14,842 nucleotides of DNA. Source: Draconibacterium sp. (GTDB lineage Bacteria > Bacteroidota > Bacteroidia > Bacteroidales > Prolixibacteraceae). Positions 7,198 through 14,780 of the stretch are shown here, piece by piece. A program made the translations under genes and the position numbers. How positions within the stretch are numbered: the stretch's first letter is position 1; each line of letters starts with the position of its first letter. The stretch spans positions 1 through 14,842 of the forward strand of contig WGCT01000171.1 in NCBI GenBank assembly GCA_015493625.1, given 5' to 3'. The notes under the pieces are model-generated. The model did not search any database. It was not told the DNA's origin and saw only the letters and a program-made list of their open reading frames with translations.

Positions 7198-9060
7198 TCA
7201 AATCCCAAGTTTTTCCTGATAATTTATCAGCTCCTCCAAAATATTACTTTTTACGTGAATGAAATTTGTAATTCCTTTCTCTTCGAGTTCAGCTTTGCAA
7301 GCAGGAGCACCGGCAACAACCAAAATTTCATCATCGAGAAGCGACGCTACTTTCGGAACAATTTCGGCATATTCATCGTCGGAGCTGCAAACCACCACAA
7401 TGTTGGCACCGGCTTTTTTTGCTGCTGCCACGCCCTCTTCAACCGTTTTAAATCCGTTGTTATCGATTACGGTAAATCCGGCCACGGCAAAGAAGTTACA
7501 ACTGAACTGTGCACGTGCTTTCCGGAAAGTGAGGTTTCCGATGGTAAGCATAAAAGCCACCGGGCGTCTGTTTGTTTTCGAATAAATATCGGTGGTGTAA
7601 CGCAATGCCTCGAAAGGTTGTGCTCCGCGGTATGGTTTTAGCGTTTCTACCTCTGCATCGTCGGCAGTTAAGTCAACTGCATCGAAAAGCGAGCCGTCGA
7701 ATTCGGTTTCAATTTTCTCGTTGAAATTAGGAAACTGGTTTGTTCCCAACAGGTTTTCGCGGCGCAAAGCAATGTTTTTATCGCGTTTGGCAGCCATCTC
7801 TTTTATTTCATTCTGAATAAAACCTTCGCGGAAGGTGGCAATAAAACCGCCTTTCTCCTGAACCTCGAGGAACAATTTCCACGCTTCGTTAATTAGCGAG
7901 TTTGTTAAGTTCTCGATGTAATACGAACCGGCAGCCGGGTCAACAATTTTATCGAGATACGACTCCTCTTTTAACAGAGCCTGCTGGTTGCGAGCAATGC
8001 GCTCCGAGAATTCGGTGGGCTCTTCGTAAATGGCATCGAATGGCAAAACAGTAATTGAATGTGCCCCGCCCAGTGCCGCCGACATTGCTTCTGTTTGTGT
8101 ACGAAGCATATTTACGTAGGGGTCGTAAACGGTTTTGTTAAACCGGTTGGTTTCGCTGTGTGCAATTAGTTTTGCCGAGTCGTTGGATTTTGGATTGTAC
8201 GCTTTTACAATTTGTGCCCAAAGCAGGCGGGCAGCACGCAATTTTGCAATCTCCATAAAATAGTTATTGCCAATTCCGAAATTGAATTTTATGGCGTTTG
8301 CAACATCATCTATCCCGATACCATCGTCGGTAATCATGTCGAGATATTCGGCACCCTGAGCAAGCGAAAAGGCCAACTCCTGAACAATGGATGAGCCGCT
8401 GTTGGCAAAAAATTTACCGTGTACAGAAATTGAGCGAAACTGAGGCAATAATTTTACCTCCTCAATTGTATCTGCCAATTGTGCCAGTATGTTATTATTA
8501 AGTTTACCTGTTAACACAAACGTTCCGAGCGGGTCGATTGATGCCGAAGCAACAACATTTTTGTTTTCCCATTTTCCTTCGGCAACAAACTCTGCAAAAA
8601 GTTTTGCACAGTTACTGCTGTCGGTAGGGCAAACCAAATTTATTTCGGCCGCTTCCAAACAGATGTTGTTTAACAAAACAGCGAGGTCGGCTTTTGTAAT
8701 TTTGTTGCAATCGTTAAAAAGAAATCCAAGCGAGGTAACGCCCTTTCCTAAAATATCGAGTGCTTTTTTATTGGCTTCGGCAAAGTTGGTTACAAAAATA
8801 TTTTGCCGAACCAGCCACTCGTTATCTCTCTTTTTATTTCCACGTACAAAAGGAAATTCTCCCGGCAATGTGTCGAGGTAATTCAAATCCTTTAAGTTTT
8901 CTTCGCGATAGTACGGGCGGACTTTAAATCCTTCATAGGTTTTCCAGACAAGTGCCCTTTCGTAGTCTCTGCCTTTTAAATCGGCATTAATTTTTGCTTC
9001 CCATTCATCGGTTGTAACAGGCGCAAAATCGGTGAAAAGCTTTTGCTTTTTTTTTGCCAT
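7198..9060 (-). CDS. mutA: Methylmalonyl-CoA mutase small subunit
   Basis: Non-catalytic partner of the large subunit in the heterodimeric mutase. The 620-residue protein keeps the mutase barrel fold: AADxx-like segments such as VKAYNPKSNDSAKLIAHSET and RTQTEAMSAALGGAHS mirror those of the large subunit, and DPAAGSYYIENLTN parallels [13 protein letters not shown]. In the C-terminal B12-like domain the position of DxHxxG reads GNLTFRKARAQF, so the cobalt-binding histidine is absent, as is normal for small subunits. The N-terminus is a lysine-rich MAKKKQKLF segment starting at an ATG, with a good -7 promoter element about 30 bp upstream. It is the first gene of the operon. The gap to the large-subunit gene (552 bp) is far longer than the near-contact usual for this pair in the phylum. 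Confidence 0.96.
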   Translation of the reverse strand: MAKKKQKLFTDFAPVTTDEWEAKINADLKGRDYERALVWKTYEGFKVRPYYREENLKDLNYLDTLPGEFPFVRGNKKRDNEWLVRQNIFVTNFAEANKKALDILGKGVTSLGFLFNDCNKITKADLAVLLNNICLEAAEINLVCPTDSSNCAKLFAEFVAEGKWENKNVVASASIDPLGTFVLTGKLNNNILAQLADTIEEVKLLPQFRSISVHGKFFANSGSSIVQELAFSLAQGAEYLDMITDDGIGIDDVANAIKFNFGIGNNYFMEIAKLRAARLLWAQIVKAYNPKSNDSAKLIAHSETNRFNKTVYDPYVNMLRTQTEAMSAALGGAHSITVLPFDAIYEEPTEFSERIARNQQALLKEESYLDKIVDPAAGSYYIENLTNSLINEAWKLFLEVQEKGGFIATFREGFIQNEIKEMAAKRDKNIALRRENLLGTNQFPNFNEKIETEFDGSLFDAVDLTADDAEVETLKPYRGAQPFEALRYTTDIYSKTNRRPVAFMLTIGNLTFRKARAQFSCNFFAVAGFTVIDNNGFKTVEEGVAAAKKAGANIVVVCSSDDEYAEIVPKVASLLDDEILVVAGAPACKAELEEKGITNFIHVKSNILEELINYQEKLGI

Positions 9061-9089
9061 GTTGAAAATTGTTTTATAAAATCGTATGG

Positions 9090-9119
9090 CAAAATTAGCT
9101 TAATTAAATGACTGACAAT
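9090..9119 (-). promoter_or_regulatory. Promoter of the methylmalonyl-CoA mutase operon
   Basis: On the minus strand TAATTTTG (complement of 9090-9097) is a perfect match to the Bacteroidota -7 element TAnnTTTG. ATTG (complement of 9116-9119) lies 18 bp upstream as a slightly short-spaced -33 element. The expected start leaves a leader of about 20-25 nt before the small-subunit ATG. Confidence 0.65.
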
Positions 9120-9173
9120 CAGAAACTGTATCGATTTTACTGAATATTAACAAAGGTTGAAAACGGCAAATCC

Positions 9174-9887
9174 TTAATTTGGTAGAATTACTTTCTTTTT
9201 CAGAATATCTTTAATTACAACGTCGGAGAAATAGATGGCTTCATCTTCTACCGATTTCATATTTACTGTTTTTGTTCTGCCGGTCCACAACAATTTTTCC
9301 GAAGCTACATCGTACAAATTACACTCTAAAAAATAGGTGTAGTCGTCGACATAATAACCATCGTTATATACCGTCGCCAGCGAGTATGCATAGTAGTTAT
9401 AATATGCACCACCGGCATACGGACTTCCATAATAACCCGGGCCGCCCATAACATACGGACTTCCGTAATAACCGGCGCCTCCAGCCATATAATTGTTGTC
9501 GCGAACAAATCGTTGCTCTTTTTCAATATTAAAAATCGAAATAATCATTAATGCATCAATTTTGTTCTCTTCAACTTTCTGAACTACTTTCCTTTTTAAA
9601 TCTTCCTTATCTTTAATAAGTTCTTGTAGTTGATCCATTTTTCCTGCCATCGGAAAAATCTCATAAGTAGGAATGGCTTTTATTCCTTCCTTTTTAAAAT
9701 CGGCAACCACAGCCCGCTCTATTAAATATCGGTTCGATGCATTTGGCGTAAGTGCCACCACCGCAAGTTTGTTATAACTTTTAGGTGTAACCTCTTCGTT
9801 TGCCCACGACCGTACTAATTTTGTTGATGGGCCGCAACCAATAAACATAACAGCAATAAAAAACAGTGCAATAATTGAATTTCTCAT
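9174..9887 (-). CDS. Predicted lipoprotein with Tyr/Gly repeat insert
   Basis: Family not recognised with certainty. The 237-residue protein starts with MRNSIIALFFIAVMFIGCG, a type II signal peptide with lipobox FIGC; C18 would be lipidated. Residues 22-125 look like an alpha/beta domain, with STKLVRSW, a buried strand KLAVVALT, and a charged helix around 85-108 followed by DALMIISIF. This resembles the small periplasmic nucleotide-binding-like domains near lipoproteins of the DUF4136/LpoB/CsgG kind, which is only an inference. Residues 136-157 contain two copies of GG(A/P)GYYGSPY, followed by a Tyr-rich run, then a C-terminal domain with YFLECNLYDVASEKLLWTG. The open frame extends 12 codons upstream to a TTG, but the ATG at 9887 gives the clean signal peptide. 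It is a single gene between the mutase operon and a divergent decayed locus. Confidence 0.75.
   Translation of the reverse strand: MRNSIIALFFIAVMFIGCGPSTKLVRSWANEEVTPKSYNKLAVVALTPNASNRYLIERAVVADFKKEGIKAIPTYEIFPMAGKMDQLQELIKDKEDLKRKVVQKVEENKIDALMIISIFNIEKEQRFVRDNNYMAGGAGYYGSPYVMGGPGYYGSPYAGGAYYNYYAYSLATVYNDGYYVDDYTYFLECNLYDVASEKLLWTGRTKTVNMKSVEDEAIYFSDVVIKDILKKKVILPN
9411..9482 (-). repeat. 36-bp tandem duplication inside the lipoprotein gene
   Basis: Two in-frame copies of a 36-bp unit encode GGAGYYGSPY and GGPGYYGSPY. The nucleotide copies are nearly identical: CATACGGACTTCC(A/G)TAATAACC appears twice on the + strand. The high identity suggests a fairly recent duplication or ongoing slippage. 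Confidence 0.75.
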
Positions 9888-10013
9888 TTTTAAGTTTTTA
9901 TCTGTACATAAATAATTCTTCAAAGAAAGTGTAAAAATTCCTTAATTCAATACCGGTAGTTAATTTAATCGAAAAAATATACTGGAATACTTTTATTCGA
10001 AAGAACAACCTAA

Positions 10014-10601
10014 CCGGTTAATTGTTTTGTAGATACAAGTAAAAAGAAAAAAAATTATAAAAAGTTCGGCATTTTAATTGAACCCATAGAGCTTTTAGCA
10101 AAAAGAACAAATTCAATTGAAATTGAATCGTCGGTAGTTCGGGGAAAAGATGTGCTTGAATACGAGGCCGATATGGTTTCGCTTTTCAACTATATGATTG
10201 GAAATACCGACTGGCGAATAAAAGGTGGTCATAATATGAAGTTTCTCAAATCGTTAACACAATTATCAACACAGGTCATTCCGGTTCCTTACGATTTCGA
10301 TTATTCGGGTTTTGTCGATGCTCACTATTCGTTTCCCCAAAGTTGGACAAGCATTGAACATGTAAAACAGCGCGAGTATATGGGATATTGCAGGGAGAAT
10401 TCCGATGAATATAAAAAAATCTTTCAGCTGTTTCTCGATAAAAAAGATGAAATATTCGACACAATCGATTCGTTCAGTTATTTGTCGGAACGCGAAAGAA
10501 AATCGCTTCATGGTTATATAGAGAGTTTTTATAAAGAAATGGATAATCCGGAAGATTTACTCTATACATTAAAATCGGAATGCAGGAGCCTCGACTTTTA
10601 A
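10014..10601 (+). pseudogene. CotH-like protein, 5'-truncated remnant
   Basis: An open frame of 195 codons without an ATG at its head follows an in-frame TAA at 10011. The only near-start is a GTG at 10152, deep inside conserved sequence. Translation from 10014 gives a run through FVDTSKKKKNYKKFGILIEP, then LAKRTNSIEIE, FNYMIGNTDWRIKGGHN, VPVPYDFDYSG-like text (VIPVPYDFDYSGF) and REYMGYCR. The GNTDW and YDFDYSG motifs resemble the catalytic-loop and metal-binding motifs of CotH-type kinase-fold proteins. Relatives I recall from Bacteroidota are about 300-350 residues with a signal peptide and an N-terminal half that is missing here. The 126 bp upstream show no trace of that half in any frame. 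ACCGGT-TTAATT-type sequence occurs at both 9952 and 10013, possibly marking the break. The gene sits next to a DUF4956 gene, a common partner of CotH-like proteins, itself interrupted. Confidence 0.65.
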
Positions 10602-10612
10602 ATTTAAATGAA

Positions 10613-11332
10613 ATGAATTTACTTTTTAACTTATCAGGATTTAACTTGTTAGTTAGCGGAGAACAGTGGTTCGATTTTCTAAGCCGGTTTTTTGCCAATT
10701 TTATTTCACTATTTATTCTTATTCGGTATATTTTCTATCCGAACAACGGTCAGTCGAAATACCTTTTTATTTTTTATATGACCGGATTAATGATTTTTCT
10801 TATCTCTTCAACACTCGATCAGGTTACTCTTAACATTGGAATTGCATTGGGGTTGTTTGCCATTTTTGGCATTATTAGGTTTCGTACTCCTCCGGTTGGG
10901 TTAAAAGAGATGACTTATCTTTTTATTTCGATAGGAATGGCTGTAATAAATGCTCTTGTAGAGTTTAATGTTGCCAATTAGTTTGGTTTAATAATTGCCA
11001 ATTTTATTATTTTAAGTTCAGCCTTTTTTATGGAAAAATATACACCACGGCAAACCATTATTCGTAAAGTTTTGGTTTTTTCTCCATCGAGTTTTGCAAT
11101 ATTAAACAGCAATAAACTACTTAAAAAAGAGATTGAAGAGATAACCGGAATTAAAATAATTAAAGCCGATATTTCGAAAATGAATAAGGTGAAGAATGAA
11201 ATTACAGTCTATATTTCGTTTAAAATGGTTGAGAATTTACCCGCCGGTTTATTAAACGATGAGGAGACAGAAAAGAGTAAGGAATTACCAGAAAATAGTT
11301 ATTGGGGAAGTTTGTTTAGCAGCAATTATTAA
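10613..11332 (+). pseudogene. DUF4956 membrane protein interrupted by one in-frame TAG
   Basis: Two open stretches, 10613-10981 and 11030-11332, lie in the same frame and together encode one DUF4956-family protein. The first gives 122 residues with several membrane helices (about 22-42, 50-68, 74-90, 100-117) and the family core GLFAIFGIIRFRTPPVGLKE at 80-99. After TAG at 10979-10981, the frame continues without a break: FGLIIANFIILSSAFFMEKY, a further helix, then a soluble domain (IIRKVLVFS, EIEEITGIKIIKADISKM, NEITVYISF) matching the usual DUF4956 C-terminus. Read through, the length of about 239 codons is normal. A separate product could start at the ATG at 11030 but would begin mid-helix. 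I set the start at the ATG 10613, 11 bp after the CotH remnant; the ATG at 10580 would overlap it. Function unknown; known neighbours in other genomes are CotH-like and VTC polyphosphate proteins. Confidence 0.82.
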
Positions 11333-11343
11333 CTTTTTAGTTC

Positions 11344-11380
11344 AAAAAAAAGGTTTAGCAAAACTGCCAAACCTTTTTTT
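11344..11380. terminator. Bidirectional rho-independent terminator
   Basis: A-run, then GGTTTaGCA-AAAC-TGCcAAACC (11352-11373), then seven T residues. The stem has one mismatch and a 4-nt loop, and works in both directions because of the A-run and T-run. It ends the DUF4956 locus on the + strand and the barrel/DUF4136 unit on the minus strand. Confidence 0.9.
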
Positions 11381-11397
11381 ATATCAAAGAAAAATCT

Positions 11398-11982
11398 CTA
11401 CTTCATTCCAATACCCAATCCAAAACTAATGTACGACACACTGGGGAAATCACCAGCTTTCGGACTGTAATTATACTTTACTTTAAACGAAAGTACTGTA
11501 CTTCTGCTCATGTCGTATAACAAACCAACCTCGGGTGCTACATTAAACAACCATTTGTCCTGGCTCAGTGTAAATACACCAATATCGTTTGATTGTTTAG
11601 CATACGAAGTACCAACGCCAACGCCAATATAAGGAGTTGCAGAGTTTCCGGTAAAATATTTTTTTGCATTAATATTTAATGGAACTACGTTAGTGTATCT
11701 GAATTGTGTTCCGGTTATTGTTAAATCGTTATAATCAAATGTTTCGCCCGAGATTTTCTCTCTGAAAATATTCCAGCTTGTAACAAATCCCATCGAGAAA
11801 TCTTCGCTTAAGTAGTAGTTTACTTCAAAATCAACTCCTCTCGGACTGAAATTATTTGTAAAATCTGCTGTTTCGCCTAAACTAACTGCCGGTAAATAAT
11901 TTACAATTATTACGGTCTCGCCTTGTCCTCTTGCAATAAAAGAGGCCAGACTTAATACGATTATTGCTATATATTTATTCAT
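11398..11982 (-). CDS. Small outer-membrane beta-barrel protein
   Basis: A 194-residue protein beginning MNKYIAIIVLSLASFIARGQG, a signal peptide with likely cleavage after the AxxQ region near 20. The mature part alternates polar and hydrophobic residues in strand-like segments (VDFEVNYYL, FSMGFVTSW, PLNINAKKYF, TPYIGVGVGTSYA, FNVAPEVGLLYDM, VLSFKVKYNYS) and ends in SYISFGLGIGMK, close to the terminal strand of OmpA/OmpW-like barrels. The number of strands suggests eight. Its ATG overlaps the stop of the DUF4136 gene (ATGAATAA, 8 bp), so the two are translationally coupled and probably act together in the envelope. Specific substrate or role cannot be read from sequence. Confidence 0.8.
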   Translation of the reverse strand: MNKYIAIIVLSLASFIARGQGETVIIVNYLPAVSLGETADFTNNFSPRGVDFEVNYYLSEDFSMGFVTSWNIFREKISGETFDYNDLTITGTQFRYTNVVPLNINAKKYFTGNSATPYIGVGVGTSYAKQSNDIGVFTLSQDKWLFNVAPEVGLLYDMSRSTVLSFKVKYNYSPKAGDFPSVSYISFGLGIGMK

Positions 11983-12670
11983 TTTTAGTATCTTTTTTGT
12001 TTAAATATGGACTTTGCTTAAACACTTGTCCAATTTGTTTGGTCAATCTGGATGCAATATTACTATCCGAACCGGATAATATTCCGTTTACACCACCTGT
12101 CCATATCACCGGAATTTTTCCTGATGGTTGGTCAGGGTTGTGGGGAATTTCTGCGGCATTCATATCTACCATATCAATTAATACCGAGCCAACAGTATAT
12201 CCGTAACTAGGATAAACCGGATAGACCGGATAAATTGGGTAGCCGGGATACCAAGGATACCAATAATCCCAAGGATACCAGTACCAGTAATCCCACCAAT
12301 AGTAGTAGTAATTAATGTCTGTTGCAAGGGCTGAAACCATAATCGAAACATCGGCATCAATTTTTCCGTCAACGGTTGTATCTGCCTCCGTTTTTTCTGT
12401 CCATCCCAAATTTGAAAGATTTTTTCGCACTTCCGAAAGAATATGATTCTTTTGTGTGTGGTCAATATCTTCCGAACCTTCATCATCGTCAATGTACACA
12501 ATTGTATCGTACAAAAAGAATGACGATAATTGTGTAAAATTCTGAGTAGAATCGTACTTTGTAACGGCTATATCCAGTTCTTCAACAGTTGCATCGAATC
12601 CCGGATAACAGGAAGCAACCAAAAAAGAAATTGGTATAACAAATACAAAAAGTTTAATTAACTTTTTCAT
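11975..12670 (-). CDS. DUF4136-family lipoprotein with aromatic-rich insert
   Basis: A 231-residue lipoprotein: signal peptide with lipobox LVASC, C21 being the lipidated residue. Residues 25-110 have DUF4136-like features: YDSTQNFTQLSSFFLYDTI, a helix with NHILSEVRKNLSNLGW and the strand DADVSIMVSA. Residues 121-158 are almost entirely Tyr, Trp and Pro, with YYYYWWDYWYWYPWDYW at its start and repeated YP dipeptides at its end. The C-terminal part (VGSVLIDMVDM, IPVIWTGGVNG, SRLTKQIGQVFKQSP) is the family's usual finish, where an inner strand is followed by the amphipathic helix. It is probably anchored at the inner face of the outer membrane. A good promoter lies about 125 bp upstream. It overlaps the barrel gene by 8 bp, the second gene of the unit. 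DUF4136 function is not established. Confidence 0.85.
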   Translation of the reverse strand: MKKLIKLFVFVIPISFLVASCYPGFDATVEELDIAVTKYDSTQNFTQLSSFFLYDTIVYIDDDEGSEDIDHTQKNHILSEVRKNLSNLGWTEKTEADTTVDGKIDADVSIMVSALATDINYYYYWWDYWYWYPWDYWYPWYPGYPIYPVYPVYPSYGYTVGSVLIDMVDMNAAEIPHNPDQPSGKIPVIWTGGVNGILSGSDSNIASRLTKQIGQVFKQSPYLNKKDTKNE

Positions 12671-12794
12671 AGCATAAAATTTATAATTAATATTTGTTTA
12701 CATTTTAAACATTACTGTAACATCATAGGGTTATAATTGTTTAATAAAACTATAAGTGTTTAAGTAACGTCGCTGCATTGTTGTTTAAGATGTG

Positions 12795-12826
12795 CAAAAG
12801 TAGAAAAAGGTTGCGTTGTGGACGAA
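12795..12826 (-). promoter_or_regulatory. Promoter of the DUF4136/barrel unit
   Basis: On the minus strand TACTTTTG (complement of 12795-12802) matches the -7 consensus TAnnTTTG perfectly. TTCG (complement of 12823-12826) lies 20 bp upstream and differs from the -33 consensus TTTG by one base. The leader would be about 115-120 nt, long enough for post-transcriptional control, though no clear hairpin was seen in it. Confidence 0.7.
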
Positions 12827-12861
12827 TGTTTTTTTTGCGTTAAAAAACTTTAATACTATTT

Positions 12862-13425
12862 CTATTTCCTTAGAATATCGATTTTCCCTCCCGAACCCAG
12901 TTTTATTATGCTCGATGGCTGTGCAGGTATTCGGTTGTCTTGCCTGAACTTAACAATGTAATCGACTGCACTTTTTATATCGTCCGAAATTTCATCGAAA
13001 AAGGCGGGCGATTTTTCACCGCTTACATTTGCCGAAGTAGAAACTACCGGCCGGCGGAATCGTTGTAATAACTGGCTTGTAAATCTCTCTTTTGTAAAGC
13101 GGATTCCAACACTTCCGTCGCTGGCAATTAAATTTTTTGCCAGATTTTTTGCATTCTGATAGATAACAGTGAGTGGCGTTGTTGTAATCTCCACCAAATC
13201 CCAGGCAACTTCCGGAACATCATCGACATAACGTTCCAATAGTGCCGGGTTCTCCATGAGTACCAGCATGCTTTTCGAGTCTTCGCGCTTTTTAATTTCG
13301 TAAATTCGTTTAACTGCTTCGGGGTTGGTAGCGTCGCAGCCAATTCCCCAAATGGTGTCGGTGGGGTATAAAATTACACCTCCGCTTCGTAGTATTTCAA
13401 CAGCTTTTTTTAGGTCGTTGTGCAT
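12862..13425 (-). CDS. tsaC: Threonylcarbamoyl-AMP synthase (TsaC/YrdC/Sua5 type)
   Basis: Makes threonylcarbamoyl-AMP from threonine, bicarbonate and ATP, the first step of the t6A37 modification of ANN-decoding tRNAs; TsaD/TsaB then transfer it. The 187-residue protein is a stand-alone YrdC domain with YPTDTIWGIGCDA at 20-32, KREDSKSM at 46-53, VVSTSANVSG at 127-136 and PSSIIKL near the C-terminus, all family motifs that line the ATP/threonine pocket. It lacks the extra Sua5 domain. The start ATG is 4 bp after the stop of the glycosyltransferase gene, so the two are cotranscribed, although the functions are not obviously related. Confidence 0.95.
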   Translation of the reverse strand: MHNDLKKAVEILRSGGVILYPTDTIWGIGCDATNPEAVKRIYEIKKREDSKSMLVLMENPALLERYVDDVPEVAWDLVEITTTPLTVIYQNAKNLAKNLIASDGSVGIRFTKERFTSQLLQRFRRPVVSTSANVSGEKSPAFFDEISDDIKSAVDYIVKFRQDNRIPAQPSSIIKLGSGGKIDILRK

Positions 13426-13429
13426 TGTT

Positions 13430-14548
13430 TTATGAGCTAATTTTGAAGTACAAAGAGATTAAATTTTGTGCATATTTTTTGGGGTGAAAAAGTTTTGCAC
13501 GTTCGGTTCCTTTGTCGGTTATTTTTTTTCTGAATGAGTGGTCTTCGAGCACCTTTTTTATCTGTGTCCCAATTTCGTTACTGTTTTTGGGGTCGCATAA
13601 AACGGCAGCTCCGCCGGCAGTTTCGGGCAGGCACGAAACATTCGATGTAATAACCGGGCAACCACTTGCCATCGACTCAATTACCGGCAATCCGAACCCT
13701 TCAAACAGCGAGATATAAACCGACAGTTCGGCTCGCTGATAAAGTGCAGCTAAATCTTTTGCCGGAATACTGTTTAAAAATTTCACTTGACTTTCCATTC
13801 CGTTTTCGGTACTATATTTTAGTAACCCGGCCGAATACAAAGTAGGTTTTCCAACAAAAATAACTGGAATAGAAATTTTAGCCGAATGAATTGCCTTTAG
13901 CAGCGATAACTGGTTTTTCCGATGTTCGAGCGTACCAACCGAAAGGATATATTTTTCGGGTAAGTTGTATTTTTCAATTAAATACTCTGTATTGCGCCGC
14001 TCAAAAAAACGTGGCGAAATGGATTGATAAATAACCTCTATTTTCTCCGAATCTACATTAAAATATTTTATTAAATCTTGTTTGGTTTGCTCGCTTATTG
14101 CAATAATCTTTTTTGCTGCCAGGCATGCATATTTTACTTTTCGCGAATATATTTTACGGTCGATGGGTTTATAAAACTGCGGGAAACGCATAAAAATCAG
14201 GTCGTGAATGGTAACCACCGCTGGCACGCTCGATTTGTGTACACCGTCGGGAAGCTCGTTGCTCAGCCCGTGAAAAAGGTCGAGTTTATGTTTGTGCAAC
14301 TGCCCGCTAACCGAAAAACTTCGCCACAACGATTTAAACAATTTCGAAACAGGGCTGTCGGGCGAGATAATATCGAACTGATTGTAGTGGTGAAACAACT
14401 CCTTTTTTATCTCGGGAGTAAACAAAATATATTTGTTTTCAGAAGAGTATTTGAGCAAAGCATTTAATGTGTTCCGGCTGTAGTTTCCCAGTCCCGAAGC
14501 ATTTAAAAAGGCACGTTTTGCATCAAATCCGATTTTCATCTCATTCAT
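13430..14548 (-). CDS. GT4-family glycosyltransferase
   Basis: A 372-residue GT-B-fold, retaining glycosyltransferase that transfers a sugar from a nucleotide-sugar donor. The N-terminal acceptor domain begins KIGFDAKRAFLNASGLGNYS, whose Gly-rich loop is typical of the family, and contains HGLSNELP and VTIHDLIFMRFP. The C-terminal donor domain has SVGTLEHRKNQ (R210/K211 bind the diphosphate) and EGFGLPVIE, the E-x7-E motif with E283 and E291. No membrane helix or signal is visible, so it acts at the cytoplasmic side. It resembles mannosyl-type transferases of lipopolysaccharide or capsule synthesis, but donor and acceptor cannot be told by eye. The ATG at 14548 is used; another at 14539 gives MKIGFDAKR and is equally plausible. 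First gene of a unit with tsaC. Confidence 0.9.
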   Translation of the reverse strand: MNEMKIGFDAKRAFLNASGLGNYSRNTLNALLKYSSENKYILFTPEIKKELFHHYNQFDIISPDSPVSKLFKSLWRSFSVSGQLHKHKLDLFHGLSNELPDGVHKSSVPAVVTIHDLIFMRFPQFYKPIDRKIYSRKVKYACLAAKKIIAISEQTKQDLIKYFNVDSEKIEVIYQSISPRFFERRNTEYLIEKYNLPEKYILSVGTLEHRKNQLSLLKAIHSAKISIPVIFVGKPTLYSAGLLKYSTENGMESQVKFLNSIPAKDLAALYQRAELSVYISLFEGFGLPVIESMASGCPVITSNVSCLPETAGGAAVLCDPKNSNEIGTQIKKVLEDHSFRKKITDKGTERAKLFHPKKYAQNLISLYFKISS

Positions 14549-14767
14549 TAATTTGTTGTAAATATATACGAAATAGGCCGGATTTTAGTTTCTGGCTCAA
14601 AGACAATGTATATAATTTGTTCCATGCTTTAATCTGGTGATTGCAACTTGTTGGATAATTAGGTGTTAGCCGTTAATCCTAACAGATTAATATTCATTTT
14701 CAAATCATGGAAATTAATGGCTAAAGATACTATCTTAAATACCAAACAAATTTTAATCTTTTTTCCG

Positions 14768-14775
14768 TATTTTTG
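14768..14775 (+). promoter_or_regulatory. -7 promoter element facing right
   Basis: TATTTTTG matches TAnnTTTG. No clear -33 TTTG at 19-21 bp upstream. Transcription would start around 14781-14783, exactly at the sequence proposed as structured RNA. The rest of 14549-14767 contains only short open frames and no structure I can name. Confidence 0.55.
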
Positions 14776-14780
14776 CATTG

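Noticed and set aside
7108..7641. 177-codon + strand frame spanning the repeat block and the 3' end of the small-subunit gene
   Set aside because: Most of it is antisense to the mutase small subunit and the rest translates low-complexity repeat.
9888..9923. Longer lipoprotein N-terminus starting at TTG 9923
   Set aside because: It would place a polar stretch before the signal peptide. The ATG at 9887 gives a normal lipoprotein signal.
10152..10601. Independent 149-residue gene starting at GTG 10152
   Set aside because: Family-like sequence continues upstream in the same frame to 10014, so the GTG is an internal valine codon.
10979..10981. TAG as a recoded (pyrrolysine or suppressor) codon
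   Set aside because: TAG is used as a normal stop elsewhere here (for example tsaC), and the neighbouring gene is also broken, so simple decay is more likely.
12178..12501. 107-codon minus-strand frame inside the DUF4136 gene
   Set aside because: An alternative-frame reading of the aromatic-rich coding sequence, without features of its own.
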